From Bemisia tabaci (lineage: Eukaryota; Arthropoda; Insecta; Hemiptera; Aleyrodidae), in contig NC_092798.1 of NCBI RefSeq assembly GCF_918797505.1, forward strand, positions 53,440,826 through 53,504,825: a DNA stretch of 64,000 nt, read 5' to 3'. The stretch's first letter is position 1. Each line of letters starts with the position of its first letter. Positions 1 to 14,129 of the stretch are shown in pieces. The notes beneath the pieces were generated by a model, which was not told the DNA's origin, searched no databases, and saw nothing but the letters and a program-made list of their open reading frames with translations. The position numbers were made by a program, and so were the translations under genes.

Positions 1-1757
1 GCAGCTTCAATCGCCTCAGTTTGCACGTATGCTACCAGCTCTTCTGCAGAGCATGAATAGTTATCTACCTAGCACGGCGATCGTCTACACAGGAAATTTT
101 TGGCTGTTCTTGAATGGGAAGCGGAACTTCAAGTTTCAGCTGTCTGAATGATTAAATCGCTGAATTCGTCTCTTTGGCCCCCGTTCAGACACAGACAATT
201 TCACAGAGCACATGGACGTCTCAGAAAATTCGGATTTTAGAAAATACCAAGAACTCTGTTCATTCTTGTTTCGGAGTCTGACCGGAGACGTCGGAATAAC
301 CCAGTTTTCTGCTTTTGATGGTAGAACGAATACGCCTCTGATTCGTCTGTCTGGCAAGCGGCCATAGTTCTCCGGAAATATTTCATTTTTCGCCTTCTTT
401 TCCTCTGCTCTTGACAATCCCTCGTTGTCGCATTTCTCAGCGAGACCCAAATCTACTGTGCTCAGGAAAAACGACGGCTAGACTAAGGACCTCGCCCTTT
501 TTTTCCGATCTAGCAAGTGTTTTCGTAAAAACTAGTGAGTTTTTCGAATCCAATCAAATTTTCAGGGTTTTGTTCGGAATAATTTTGCGTTGGAAACCAA
601 GTGTCGTGAAACAAGCCTTCTCATCCTTTCCAATTCCAACCGATCAGCAAAAAATCAGCGATTTTCGTATTCGTGAACTCAAACTTCCTGCCCGCCGAAG
701 TTTGAGTGTCTTCTTCAATCAAAGTTGCGATACTAATTTCAGTATGCTTCAGGGTGAATTATTCCTAATTGAAATAATATTTTCACCACACTGAACCGAA
801 TTTCTCTGAACAAATGTGCCAAAGAATGATATTTTTTGGATGCCCATAATTTTAGCTCTTTGTCGAAAAATGTCTCTGTTTTTTTTTGGGGGGGGGGGGG
901 TGTAGGGCCGATTCGGCTTCGATTTCTGTAGTCCAGTCTCCATCGCGAGCAGGATGTTTCAGTTCACTGATACATTCTAATGTAAGCCTTAAACAATTAT
1001 CTCCTACTGTGAGTCGATCGTGGATTCGATCGTTCAGCCGTTTTTCAGACGAAGGAACGTGACTTGAATCCAAGGTTGCAAAATTGACTCCCTCAATTCA
1101 ATTCTCTATAATATTATGCCTATAGTATGCTCACATATAATCATGCAGAAGAAGAATCAAAGGAAATATCACAAAGATTAGCGAACAGTTTCCTGGGAAA
1201 AGTAAAATTTGTGAATAAAATTTTGTAGTGTTGAATCGTTATTAGTTTCTTTTGTCTGGAAAAATAAACCTATTCTTTGTGTCGTTAGAGGAATTGCGAT
1301 GATACATGTGGTGCCTTGATTTCAACTCTGTTTAGTGAGCTATGGTCCATTGGATCACTGCACTCGAGTAAATTTCTCTAGAATAAATGTTTTATTTTCC
1401 TTGAAGGAATTTGGCAAGTCCTTACGGCGTTGTTGCTGAGCACTAGCACCGCCCCCCTTCTTGGGTACCCCGACAGCGCAGCACAACCCAGGGAGTCCCT
1501 CAGTTTTTATCGGGGCGCGCAACGATTGCCGCAGATTTTGGCTCCGTTGAAGAATGACTGCTCGGTGACCCGATCACCCGATCATGATTGCTGTCCCCGG
1601 AGAATTTAGCGCCCTCCCCCCTCCCTCTTCTCCCTTTCCCTACCCTATTGTCAGTCTTTAACCCGCTAAGGCCCCGTCTTAAATTTCCCCCGAATGCTCT
1701 CGCCAAAAATTTCCTCAATTAGTTTATTTCTCAGTTTTCCTATAGTCCTTTCCACAA
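1..1757. other. No gene recognised
   Basis: Mixed AT-rich DNA with a G(13) run at 888-900. Short frames on both strands have no protein-like features. The phrase ATAGTTATCTACCTAGCACG near 58 recurs near 32788. Confidence 0.5.
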
Positions 1758-1996
1758 GCGGGCCGATTATTAAAATTGATAGACAAAGAAGACTTAGAGA
1801 ATATGGAGCGATCCCATTGGTTGAAAGTGGTGATCTTTACAGACTAAGTGGGAAAATGATAGACGAACTGTCGGGTCTCTTGTCGGTTGCCTCCATGTCC
1901 ATTGCAACCACCCGCTTCCACTAATAGGACCCCTCGAAATCCCTTTTGTCTTCTTTGTCTATAGCTTTGCCTATCAATTTCAATAAACTGCCGGCA
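1758..1996 (+). mobile_element. MITE family A, copy 1
   Basis: Starts GCGGGCCGATTATT with ATTGATAGACAAAG and ends with the inverse (CTATCAATTTCAATAA, then CCGGC). The body carries the family signature GGAGCGATCC-x-ATTGGTTGAAA near the start and GCAACCACCCGCTTCCA near the end. Confidence 0.85.
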
Positions 1997-2521
1997 GATG
2001 ATGTGACACAGTGTTTAAACACCTAACCTACTCGAAGCTTCTTGAAAAGCTGAAATACGAATTGTTTTCATCATATCTGGCCACGTTAAAAATGATCAAA
2101 ATGGGTTCTAGTAAGCTTTTTGGAGAGCGATTGGATAATGTATCTATCAATTGATAGTTTCTGGGGTTCAAGACTTTTTTGCAGAATGCCTAAGCCTCTT
2201 GTCTTGATTCAGCATGCCAGGTACCTGTGCACAGAATGATTAAGAAACACTTCGAAACAACTCCAAAAGTATGTCCCGGGTGAGGATAGCAAGGCTTTTT
2301 GTTTTTCGAATTGCAATCTTCATTCCGGACGAAATTTTACAGCTATTTCAAAATGATTCTCCGCCAAATTCTTTGTAAAAGTGCCTGGGTATTACAGCTC
2401 GATAAAAAGCTCAGAAATTATCTATAAATGTCCCAAACCCTAGAAATTAATTACACTTGATCGATCGACTATCAGATCGGTCCCCAAAGTGCTGTAAATC
2501 ATCTTTGTGTTTCTTTGTCCA

Positions 2522-3080
2522 GCAATGGACCAATAGACAAGGTACGAATTTAAGCATTCTAATACATGTTTCTTGACCAGAATTTTACGTAGAACACGAT
2601 GCGCACAACGAAAATTACCGAAATCAACTCGTTATGAAGATATTTAATGATTCTTGATGCGTGAATTCAAACCGCCCGCTATTGAAAACTCAATGCTCTA
2701 CGTAACTCACATCGCGCGCTAAACGTTATCATGACAGTCTCTGCGATATAAAACTCTGGCAACCTTAATCTTGACGCTTTAGCTCAGCTACTGCAAGTTG
2801 TTTATAGATTGAACAGCACATGGTGGGAAATGAACATAGCTTGATTGAGAAGTTTGCTGAAACCGTTGTAGTGCACGATTTGACTCACGTAGAGCTTTGA
2901 GTTTCTTGTGAGCGGGCAGTTCAAACTCCTCGTAACCAATGTGAAATATAAACGTTAATATCTTTGTTAGGAGTTAATTTCGGTAATTTTCGTTGCGCGA
3001 ATCGTGTTCTACGTGAAATTCTGGTCAAGAAACATGTATTAGAATGCTTAAATTCATACCTTGTCTATTGGTCCATTACC
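2522..3080. mobile_element. Family E large foldback element, copy 1
   Basis: Arms of about 130 bp: GCAATGGACCAATAGACAAG through CACAACGAAAATTACCGAAA on the left, TTTCGGTAATTTTCGTTGCG through CTTGTCTATTGGTCCATT on the right. The centre includes AACAGCACATGGTGGGAAAT. Confidence 0.85.
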
Positions 3081-4224
3081 ATATATGCACGAATAAGAGG
3101 AACACAATTTGATAAAAATCAGATAAAAATCTTTTGCTTATCCTGACCGACATTCGCTAAAAATTGAGACGTAAAACACAAGCATTCATGTCCTGGAGAT
3201 AATAACCAGTTTCTCCAACAGGCTTTGAGTCCGATTTTCATCCCGCGAGGATTAATGCTCGTGTTTTATGTTGTAAGTTTTGACGATTGTCCATTAAGAT
3301 AAACACACTTTTCGTCCATCTTTATAAACCCTGTGCTCATCTCTTTGGCGTTCGTGTGAACTTCGTTTTCTCTGGTGGTCGTCTAAACCGTACAAATTTT
3401 TGTTCCGTACCCCTGAGATTCACTTTAAGACAAGGAATAATGATTGGAGGAAGCTTTTCAATACATCTTTTTGTAATTCATTTATTTATGATGTAAACAT
3501 ACGGCTGATGTTCTTATAATTTCACGCGAGGCAATGGCTTGTTCATTCATATATACTTACTTGAATTTCGCCTTTCGCAGAAATTTTCAATTTACTCAGT
3601 ATGTATCGCGCCAAAGCTGGGAATGCGCCTTAAAAAATTCTGAGGTCATTCCTCGGTTGATCTTCGTCGCGCGGTAGCGATTCTGGACAACAACCTGGAG
3701 GGGCTAAAGAAGTTGTTAGAGTCATGACAGCCCCCCGGACCCGGGAGGGGGGGGGGTTAGGGGGAGCGGGAACGGACCGGGCCTATTTACTCGTCATCGC
3801 TGTCGCGGTAGGCGAAGGGGGGGGGGGGGAGCTCGCCGAGTGGCGGTCGTAATAATTAAACACCTCGACATCAAATGTTTTACATCTCGTCTAGTCTTGT
3901 TCCCCCCGACCCCCGGTGCCTCGGCCCTTGATGACTGCGGCTACGCGGCTCGCTGTATCACAGTGGTTGCGGTCCACCTTAACCCCCGATTAATTAGTCC
4001 CCCCTTCTCCTCGCCCCCACCATTAAAGTCCTCCGTTTCGCGCCTCCACCCCGGCGACCCCGCCCCCATCCCCCTCCCCGGTTCCCCGTCCCCCCGTCCC
4101 GCATTCCCGATTCGTTTTTAAAACATGTTCCGCTGCCTCGTTTGTGTTTGTCCGCGCTTTTGTCGCTTCGCACCAGTGTGTGGTGTGGGGTCAAAAAGTG
4201 AAGGGTGGGATTAATCTTCGCAAC

Positions 4225-4425
4225 GTGTGTTCTCTGTTCTTTCCTCCTCCCCTCTTTTTTCTGCCTTTTCACATCCTGGGCTTCCTTCTCTTCTTCCCGC
4301 ATTCCTTTCCGTTCTCCCTCTCTCTTCCCTCTTTTTTCCTCCTTAATCCTCACCTCCCACTTCCTCCTTTCTTTCCTTTCCGTTTTCGTCTCTCGTCTAT
4401 TTTCCTCTTCCTTCCTGATCCACAC
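4225..4425. repeat. Pyrimidine tract of about 200 bp
   Basis: A second C/T-rich run, shorter and less pure than the one at 6287; open frames here are composition artefacts. Confidence 0.85.
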
Positions 4426-5205
4426 GGAGAAACAGACTTAATGCATGGGACCCGAGGTTGACGTCATATGGATCTCTGAGGTTTTCGGAGCATGCATCCG
4501 AAACCTTCGGGCCCAGTTGCCGGAGGGGTTGCGATTGGGGTCACGCATGTGAAGTACATCTGCACTTTAGTTCAAACTTTTAGGAACTTGATCGAATGTG
4601 CTCGAATTTCGTAGAGGAACCTCAAGTTTTCATATGCATGATCCGAAAACCTCACCAGATCCATACGACCTGAGTTTCAGGTCCCATGCGTAGGTATTTT
4701 TTTTTTCTCAATGAAGATGTTCCATTCCTCTTCCTCCGCGTCTTCTCAGAATTAAAGGTAAAGGAATAAAAACAGACCCTATCAAAACCGGGTAACTTTA
4801 GCATGATGATGATCATGGAAGATTTTCTCGTGCTTCGGATGATCATTAAAGTATCATGATGATGTTACACTTTAACTGAAAGAGTTTTTCATGAAAACAC
4901 TCTTTGAAGAAAGGACGGGGAGGAAGGTCTGAAGTTTAAAAGATCCGATAAATCAAGAAAATGACTTTTTTTTTACGAGTGAGGGGTTCCGGGCCCCGGA
5001 TGTATCCCCCTTGACGATGTTTCTGGTCGACGCGGTGGTGATAGCGGCGACTCATCAAAAGCACGGGTTTTCCTTCATTCAAACGTATGCAAAACAATGG
5101 ATTTCGATGGACCACCCTTAAATGGGCTACGATAGGATTGCGCTAATGCCCCCTTTTTTACCTTTTTTGAGAGGCTGAGGATTGCGCGAATTTTTCTGGT
5201 ACCGA

Positions 5206-5348
5206 CTGCACTGCGTTTGGCGCAATGCGAGAAGTATTCATGCAGTTTTGTAGGCGCTAATATGGGCTTTACGCCGACCACACTCTTTGGCGCAATGCGT
5301 GAAGTATTCCTCAAGTCTTGCAGGCGCTAATATACGTTTAACGCTGGC
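5206..5348. repeat. Two-copy tandem repeat of about 68 bp
   Basis: GGCGCAATGCGAGAAGTATT and GGCGCAATGCGTGAAGTATT each lead into GCAGGCGCTAATAT-type sequence and end in ACGCTGGC or ACGCCGACC. A related piece lies at about 54520 (GCAATGCTTGAAGTATTCC). Confidence 0.7.
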
Positions 5349-6286
5349 TGCACTGTGTTTGGCACGAATAATCGCGGCATCGAATAATAGATTTTAAAAG
5401 GCCTACGTTGTGTTTCGACGCTGTATGAGCATTCCAACGTTGCCTCGTTTCTTCCGATTAAATATTTTTTCTGAGAAAAGTTAGGAAAGTTCTTTATATC
5501 CACGACCATCATTCAATATTTTCATTTCATTTATCATAAGAAGGTAAGATATCGATGACTTGTCAACAAACTCACCTAAACTAGCGTCAAAACAAAAATG
5601 CGTTTATTTTCCAACTGTTTCCTGTTTTGACAAAATGTGTACCTTAAATTAATTTCGTTTTAAATTCATGCATTCCTGTAGCAGATGTTAAGGTTTCTAT
5701 TCGCGCAATCCTTGTGTCTACTTTGCGCAATCCTCATATATTTTTTCAGACCCTTCCCCCAATCCTGGCCTACCGTCTAAAATGGATATTTTTAATGGAT
5801 TGAAAAGGAGGAAAGACAGTGTTGCCAAGTTTGAAGGATGGGAAAGTGCATTTGGGTGGTCGGGAGCGGAGGACAGTGATTAGCCGGGTCTCCGGTGACG
5901 TATGACGGTGGGATGACGTCATGATTGGCGGATCTGGTGTGTCGTGTCGTGGCGCGGCGGGATGGGCATGGAGGTGAGTGACTGAGGGCGACCCATATCG
6001 GCGAGTGCGAGTGCGGGAGTGGCGAGTCCCACGTGGTGCTTCGGGCGCGGAGCTTTTATTCCGCCATAACCACCGCTCAAAACACCTGTCTCGTCCCCCG
6101 CCCCCCGCCCCCTGCCCTGCTCACCCCCACCCCTTCGCCCGCGCCGCCGCCGCCGCGCCGCCTTCACGTGCACGAGCGGGAATTAACAGGTCTCCGGTCC
6201 CTGCCTTGCCCTCCCCGGCCCGGGCCCGCTCCCATTTAGCACTTGGCTAACTTTGTTACTTTGATAACTTGAGTGCCCGCAAATCA

Positions 6287-6788
6287 TTTTTCCCTCTTCT
6301 CTCCTCCCTCCTTCCCCCCAGTCTGCTTTACTCCTTTTCACCGGTGTGTGTCCTCAACTTCCATCTTCGCCCCTAGCTTTTTACTCATCTTCCCCTCCAC
6401 TTCTTCCAACCTTTCTCTCTTCTTCTTCCAATCCTTTTCTTCCTCTGACCCTTCTTTTCTTCTTTTTCCTCCCCTCTCCTTCTTTCTCTCTTCATCTCCC
6501 TTTTCTCCTCTCATTCCTCTTCTTTCTCTCCATCTCTCTCTCTTTTTCTCCTCTTTCCCTCTACCTATTCCTCTTTCATTTCCTTCGCCTTTTCTTTTTC
6601 TGCTTTCTTGTCCCATCCTCCGTCTATTTCCTTTCAATCCTTCTTTTTTGCTCCCCATTTCTTTGTTTTTTCATCCTTGTTCCAACTTTGATAGCCTCCT
6701 CTTCCTATTCTCCTTTAGCTTATTCCTTCTCTTATTCTGTTTCTATTTCCTTTTTATAATCTTACTCTGCTTTCTTTTAGCCCTTTCC
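6287..6788. repeat. 500-bp pyrimidine tract
   Basis: Almost entirely C and T on the plus strand, interrupted by isolated purines. Long open frames on both strands (Phe/Leu/Ser on one, Lys/Arg/Glu/Gly on the other) are by-products of composition. Confidence 0.9.
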
Positions 6789-7940
6789 GGTCCGGGGCAA
6801 TTTTGCCGCGGCCGCCGTACCAGGTCCGCATGTTTTTTCGCAAATCAGCTCATACTCGTTCCCAGAGAGTCCACTAGAGGCCGCCACACGCTGGCGGGTT
6901 CGGAAATATTCGACAACTGATTTGCACACAAGCTCAAACTTTCAGGCTACTCTATCCGAAATAGGACATGAACGGCTTTTTTTTGCGTTGTCGTATACAT
7001 CCGACTTCGGAGACCGGAAAGGGTTAATCCTTTTTTTTAGTCCCTGTGTCTCTGTTCCATCTTCCCCATTCGCTTCCTCGTCGTACTCAACATGTGCTTA
7101 AGTGAAGCATTGGAGACAATTCTGAGGTTAATTTCTCAAAAACGCATCAGAATACTCTCCCTGAAACTTTAAGTATGTAAGGATCATTGCACCAACATGC
7201 TGGTATTAATCAATAAAACCTCAAAAAACTTACAGTAATTCAAGAAAAACCAGACTGACAACGACAACCATTTTCCATTAAAATACACATACGTGATTTT
7301 GAACGATTAATTCGAGTAAATCTAGTCCATTTTTTGCGATTCTGGTATCCACGTTCGTTCTTCGTTCCGATATTTTTTTTTACTTGGATAAAAACCCTGC
7401 TGGAAGAGTTATGTGAAATGTGAAATGTCACCTGTGGGTTGGTAACCTCAACCAGAAACTTGGTTGCTCCGTATAAATCATACTTATACTCCTCATGGAT
7501 GACGACAGTTATGTGAATCCCTCGACTTACGTATATACGATATAGAATCTGGGTGAGCTGCTCCCGAGGGAACCCGGGAGCCTTTTTTGTTTCTTCTACG
7601 TTTCTACGTTCTTCTTCTTTTGTTCTCCTACGTTGTGGGCCTCACGAGCCCCCGAGCCCGCGGCAGAGGTGATGGCTCGTCAAGTATGTGCCAGGACCCA
7701 AGCCGTGTCCCGTGTCAATGCCGGGTCTTCTGGGAAACGAAGGGTGTCAGGATTGGCGCGGGGGTGACCGAGTGGGGTTGGAGGGGGTGAACTTTAAGTC
7801 AATTTGAATAGCGGCACGCACATCGCAGCGGCACCGGCACACGCCACCGCTAACGAGATCTCACCGGGAAGGCCTGTCAATTACGCCCTCCACAGCGTTG
7901 ACGCTTCTCGTCGCTCCCTCAAATATTAGCTCTAACTCCA

Positions 7941-8214
7941 GCGGCCCGATTATTGAAATTGATAGACAAAGCTATAGACAAAGATGACAAAATGAATATG
8001 AAGGGAACCTATTGGTGGAGGCTGGTGGTTGCAATGGGCAAAGGCAGTAGGTAATTGACCAACTAACGGCAACCCGCGAGATACGCGACAGTTCGTCCAT
8101 CATTTTCTGCCTTAGTCTATAAGAACCACACATTTCAACCAATAGGATCGCTCCATACCTCCTACGGCTTCTTTGTCTATAGCTTTGCCTATCAATTTCA
8201 ATGATCAGCCTGCA
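7941..8214 (-). mobile_element. MITE family A, copy 2
   Basis: Same terminal inverted repeats as the copy at 1758, body in the reverse orientation (TTTCAACCAATAGGATCGCTCC near the right end). Confidence 0.85.
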
Positions 8215-11200
8215 GGAGGTGACTTGGACCAGTGGTGTGGCGAGCTTTGCGATGTTTCCATTGATCTGTCATTTAAACCGATGGAAAAGGATCGGTAAAC
8301 AGGGTGTTTGCACCGAACACCTAAATAATCGATTCTTTACCATGACTTCAAATGGGGAAATATCGATAATCGATCATTCACGCCTCGCCACTTGGACGTC
8401 GGGAAGAAAGGAAATAATGATATACTCACGGGGAAAGTGAAACTATCGGCAAAATCGTCCGTCGAAATTTTTTTTTAGGAACTATTTAAATTTTTCTTCT
8501 GCACTGTTAAGCCTGCATTCCTCCTCAAATCTATGCATGACCCTTTACAAAGATTCGTAGGAATGATGATGAAAAAAAGTTCAAGTTGGACCATCCCGTA
8601 ATGTTTGGCGTTCCTCCCTCGCATTCTTCGTCCAGCGGGTTGATTATTGTAGTTTAAATCAGCACAATAATGCATCGAAAGACTGTATATTGCGTGGTTC
8701 AGTTAAGGATGTGTCTCGTCTAGTCAAATCGGCATAGATTCAATAATCGGGCCACAGGTGGGCAGAAAATGTCCGATCTAGTGATCGTCGGATCGCGGTT
8801 AACTTGAGCCGAATCATGGGTCGCAGGGCAATTTTATAAAATTGATAATTTTTTGTTTTACACAACTGAATACTGGAAAAAAGTGGGGCAATTTGCCGCG
8901 GAATCGGTCATTCGGTAAAATTGAACAATATTGTCCGTGAAGAAATCAGTAATATGTCTATGAAGTAGAAACGCCAGATCCAGGCTAAGGGTCGGCGTTT
9001 TGGAAATTTCTGGAGCCTCGCTTTGTCCTACACCTGAACGTAAGTTGACGATAGGTTATGCCCCTTTACTTTGCTCCCGAAGGTTCCGGAGGTTTTTTTG
9101 CTCCCCATTTCGGCAACACTTACCTGCTGCGCGGAGACTGTCTTCCCGTCACTGTCCCTCCGGAGAGCGGCTAAAGGGGAAGGCAGTTTGCGGAGTTTGG
9201 GTAGTCATTAAATAAGGAGAACTCGAAGGAAAGAGGGAAAGAGAGGAGAGTCGGGTGCCCCTTGTTTCAGGGCCGAGGAAAGCAAGCTGCGGTGTGCGCC
9301 GTAGTCGCCGTAGTGGCCGGGGGAGGTGCGGTGTGTGGTGTGTGCCGCTTGTGATAAATTGAATATGAGAATCGGGGTCGGCGCGGGGCGTCGTGGCGTC
9401 AGGATAATGCACTTACTCCGCACCCGCGCCGCGACGCCAGATTTGCCTCAGGAGAGAGGGGCGCCCCCCCCCCCTCTCCATCGCAAAACGAGGGGTATCG
9501 AAAAGGGCCGTTCTTGGGCCCACCCTAAATTTCCTCGACTCTACGATATCTGCTCGTCGAATGTCTTTATTTTACGGAAGTTATCATAATTTGGCTACTT
9601 TTGGTCTCTTTCCGTGTCTAATACCGGTCTGAGTAAGTATGCGTTTGAAAACCGATTTTGGCGAAAAATTCGGACTTTTTTGGGACCTGCAAAACTCGCA
9701 ATCTTTCCAAAAATTGGTCCCCAGACCCATATTGACGGCATAAGTCCGCAATCACGTATCTCGTTTGCGGTGTCTGAAAATCTCCGCCTCTATGTTATTT
9801 TTTGAAAGGAGAACAAATTGTCATCATTCCTTGATCTTTGTGCAGAATTCTCTTCGCACAGAGAAGAAGAATCACGGCAGTTTTAAAGAATTGTCGTTGA
9901 GTAGTTTTCCGTTTAAAATATAAAGTATGACAGGAAGTCTGCGACGTCGCAAACCGAGTTATGCGATTGCCGACTTATACCGTGTATATGTTTAGGTCAG
10001 TATTAGACCTGAAAAGAGACCGAAAATGACCAAGTCATGATGCATTACGTAAAATATAGACTCTCAATGAGCAAAAAATTGCAGTGTTGAGGAAAATCAG
10101 GATGGGCTCTAAAACGGCTCTTATACCCTTCCTTTTGCGTGAAAAATTGAAATGCATCTGGAAACGAAAATTCTCGGGAAAATCCGGGGATCAGTTTTAT
10201 AACCGACACTAATGTTCCGCCCCCATACAAATTGTTTGAAATTGATCGGTTTTCATCTATTCAACGCTATAGAATCACTCCAATGGTTTACTCTGTGATC
10301 GGGAGAGGTTCTGAATGCCTTCGACCTACTATCGTGAAAAGAAATTTTTTTTCGAACTTCCAATTCGACTCAACAGTAAAACTTTCATTGCGAAGGTGCA
10401 TAGCGACACTTCGTCTTTACTAAAAATGAGAGATATACAGAAAGAAAATTACGAGTTCCGTTCGGTCCGCACCTACCCAAAAAATCGTCACAATCATAGA
10501 ATTTTGTTTCTATTTTCTGTTGTATCATCTATCTTTATGAAATGTTTTCGTGCAATTTAAATCGCAAAAACATCGCAATTACGGCTATTCTTCATAGAAT
10601 TTATGAAACTTTTTCGAAATCCCTCGCGAATGCCGAAGGCAATCTCAACGCACCTAAAAATTTGTCAAAATCATTGAATTTTGTTCTTATCTTCTGTTGT
10701 ATCCTCCTTCTTATTGAATTCTTTCAATGAATCATTGCAATTTAAGGCTATTTTTCATGAAATTCATGAAATTGTTTTCCTGTGGACGCGGTGAGAGACA
10801 AGGAGAGGAGTAGAAGCGGCAACCGGTGCGGTGCTAGCTGTGGAATATCAACCGAGTCCTTTAATGGACTCGCTCTAAGCTCCAGAGGAGCCCTCCCGGG
10901 AATTTAAAATCACGCATTGTTTCTCTCCCCCGCGCTCCCCGCCCCCCGCTCCCCCCTGCGGCCCCCCGGAGTCCCACGGCCCTTATCTGCTTTAATATCC
11001 ACCAACATGGTGCCACTCTGAAAGGGGTAAACTAGAGCGGAACTCTCCGTCTCGCCGCGGCCCGGCCGGGCGCCTTCTTTTCCCGCCTTGATTTATGCCG
11101 TTCCGAATGTGCATTCCGACGCGACACCAACAAACACCCTCACACACACACACCGGCGCGGGTATACGCTTACACGCACGCACACGCAGACGCGGCGTGG

Positions 11201-11330
11201 CTCGGGTTTTCCGGAAAATTGAACTGTTTAAAGGAGCTAGACGTGACTCGGCGGATTGTTTCGCGGCGCGCGGAAATTTTCACCCACTTCATTTTGAGAG
11301 CGCACAGCGCCGGAGTCAAAGAGCCGCATT
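8215..11330. other. No gene recognised
   Basis: AT-rich DNA with one GC-rich patch (9150-9500, including C(11) at 9464). A phrase TATGACAGGAAGTCTG near 9924 recurs near 14399, indicating another dispersed repeat family. Confidence 0.45.
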
Positions 11331-11584
11331 CTGCCCCGGCTATGGAAGAACGCCGTATGAGCCTTCAGGCGTTGCCAAATTTCCTCTGGCAAATCACTAA
11401 TTTTCAGGAAAATTTATGAATGTTTATCTACCGATTTCTCAGATAACTTTGCTTGTAATTTGATCAAAAACGTCAGAAAATTTCAAGGAAAAATATTCGT
11501 AATTTTCCTCAAAAATAAACATTTTATCGAAGGAAACTTGGCAACTGTCTGATGGCTCATACGGCGTTCTTCCTCAGCACTGCA
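11331..11584. mobile_element. MITE family B, copy (GAAGAACGCCGTA ends)
   Basis: Ends are inverted: GGAAGAACGCCGTATGAGCC with GTTGCCAAATTTCC at the left, and GGCAACTGTCTGATGGCTCA with GGCGTTCTTCCTCAGCAC at the right. Body is AT-rich with TTTTCCTCAAAAATAAAC. Confidence 0.85.
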
Positions 11585-14129
11585 GCATTCACAAACGTTC
11601 TGTAAATCTCCCGGAATGCTCGCTTTCAAAGGAAACCGCTACGGGCTTCATTGAAATCCAATGGGGTTAATGAAGTTCCAGCCAAGCGAGTTTTCGAGGG
11701 AACCATTAATATTTTTAAGTAAGCTCTTTGGGAGGAGCTCCCGATGAAATCAAGGCTGGCGAGGTAATATCGCTGCCTGAATGGATAGAGTTAAGCCAAA
11801 CAGCTACATCTACATTGCACTGTTCCAAAATGTCTTAAAATATTTTTCAGAAGGCGACCAACCTACGTTTCCATTCAAAAATTTTTGCAATTTTTCTTGC
11901 ACGTCTGAAGGTTGGTTATTCCCACGAAACTTAAAGGAAAAATGTCGCTTTGATTTATGAACACAAAAGATGACGTTTTGAAACTCCTCAATGTACACTT
12001 ATGATGCGACTGTTTTACTAAATTCTATCCAAATTTATAAGGAAATTTGGAAGGATGTAAAGTAAGAAAAGCTTTCCTCGACAGCTTCTTATCGAAAAAT
12101 TCGAAGGAAACTGAAGCACAAATTTGACGTATAATAATTTTAGTATAAATTGAACCGTAGTTAGCCTGTGATATTATTTTTCCCTTTATTTGTGACGACC
12201 AGAAGAATTTCATCATAACAAGAAAACTTTCGTTGTCACAAAAATTGCACTTTGCGCAATTAATAGCTTCCCGAGAGAAACAAGCATTTTCCTCAACGCC
12301 CTCAGAAATAACCTAGGAAGGCTGTAACGCTCATGTACTAGTTATCCTCAAATTTTAGTTATTACTCTTCAAAATTCCACACTAAACACTTTAAAGTAGT
12401 CATAAATGTGCAAAAGTCAACATGCATCACTTTGAATAATTTCGTAACTGAATAATGAAGTGGTTTATGGCCTCACCATCGCGTCGAGTCTAAGGCTATG
12501 CTACTCGACAAGTCGCGGAAACGACAGGCGCAGAGTAGGCAACTATTCGCCCTCTGATGTCGCGGTGTAGTATCACAGAAATTGAAGGCGATTTTTCACT
12601 CCGCGCTCCGCTCAGTCTTTACAGCCGATGCGTGAATATTCCGCTACCTCAACTTTTTAATGTTTCGGTCAGAATGAGGTACGGAATTAAAAGCTAACGT
12701 TATTAGTGCGGTATAATTTTGCCTTTTTTTTTTTTTTTTGCAGTGATGTTAATGTAGTAAGGTGATAAAAGTGTGTCAGCAATCTTTGCTGTTTAAGCGA
12801 ATGATCTTCTGTTCCGGTGGTATAAAAAGCTTATGTTAAATAAGTTTTGAGACGTTGACAACTTATATAACGTTGCACAAGTTTTTCTTTAAAAATGTGT
12901 TGTTTGCCATGATTTCCTTGAGTATGGATCGCTGAGTTTTATAGCCGCTACAATTAAGACCTAACAAAAGGAATAATATAGGCAATAACAGTTTTATGTT
13001 ACGGGTGGTCGAGAATAATATATTGAATATCTTAAACCCCAAAATTCTTGAAAGTTTGAATACTGTGTTATTGGTGGAGAATTGAATTTTTCGATCTTCA
13101 TCATCAAATGGATTAACATTTCGAATCCCCCCCTAGGCTCACGATATCCGTGCGTGAGGGTTTCTCATTTTTGCAACCTAACGTGCTTTCCATTTCTCTG
13201 TCAGGATTTTTAAAAGTATTTTCCGGAAGTATGTTGATTTTACAAAAGATTACTGTGTGAACGTAAAATACACGTTCTAGCAGTGTAACTACTCACATTA
13301 ATTAGGAAGTCGCCCCTGTCACCCCCCTTCCAACGAGAACCATGGTGGCAAGGAAAACATGGGCCATAATGCAAAAGGAGACTATTGGCTCATCCAAAAA
13401 CACCACTTGCTAATAGCCTCATTGAATATGCCCCGTAAATTTCTAGTTAAACGAAGAAAAAAAAATTAAATTTAGGGAGTCACAGAGTTTATTTACGCTA
13501 ATATTTGCACACATATAATACGCTCAAGCAATGGGATGTTCATCCTTATCAATTTTTCAGATGGTCCTAATTTTGAAACTTTAATATCCAGTGGGGTCTT
13601 GGAGCCAATTTTCTTGAAGCGCGGTCTCGCTTGGATGAATTTTGAGCGCCGCACAGTGGATTGAGTCAATGAGAAAGGTCGGACATAAAATTTAGGACTA
13701 AAACTGCAAATTTTGATGTTTATTTCGTCACATTTCAATTTTGAAGAGTTGGTTTTTGAGGAAAATGTCACGAGGAAACCAATGGAACCACTTTAAGAAC
13801 CTCAAAGTTTTTTTTTAAAGGATTTATAAGCGTTTAAAGTTTCCAAATTGTGTCCGACTTCTTCCATTGACTCGATCCTTTGTGCGCCGAGCCGGGGCTG
13901 GGGGTGGAGGATTCAAAGTTGTGTTGAAACGTTGCCAAAAGTCCAAAGCTCGAAAACTAGCGAGGAATATCCTGTCGGGTGATGACAAAGGGAGCTTGGG
14001 AAACTTGGGGATTACTGCGCGGACCGCAGGTCAAGTTCAGAGCTTTCAAAGCTGTCCTCCGCGTCTCTCGCAAGTTTCTGACTCTGTTTAACGGTCGAAT
14101 AAATACACGTATTTAATGATCCGTCGCAG

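Noticed and set aside
3994..4461. Lys/Arg/Glu-rich frame and its Phe/Leu-rich opposite
   Set aside because: Composition artefact of the second pyrimidine tract.
6273..6920. 215-codon Phe/Ser/Leu/Pro frame
   Set aside because: Direct product of the pyrimidine tract, with overlapping frames on both strands showing the same bias.
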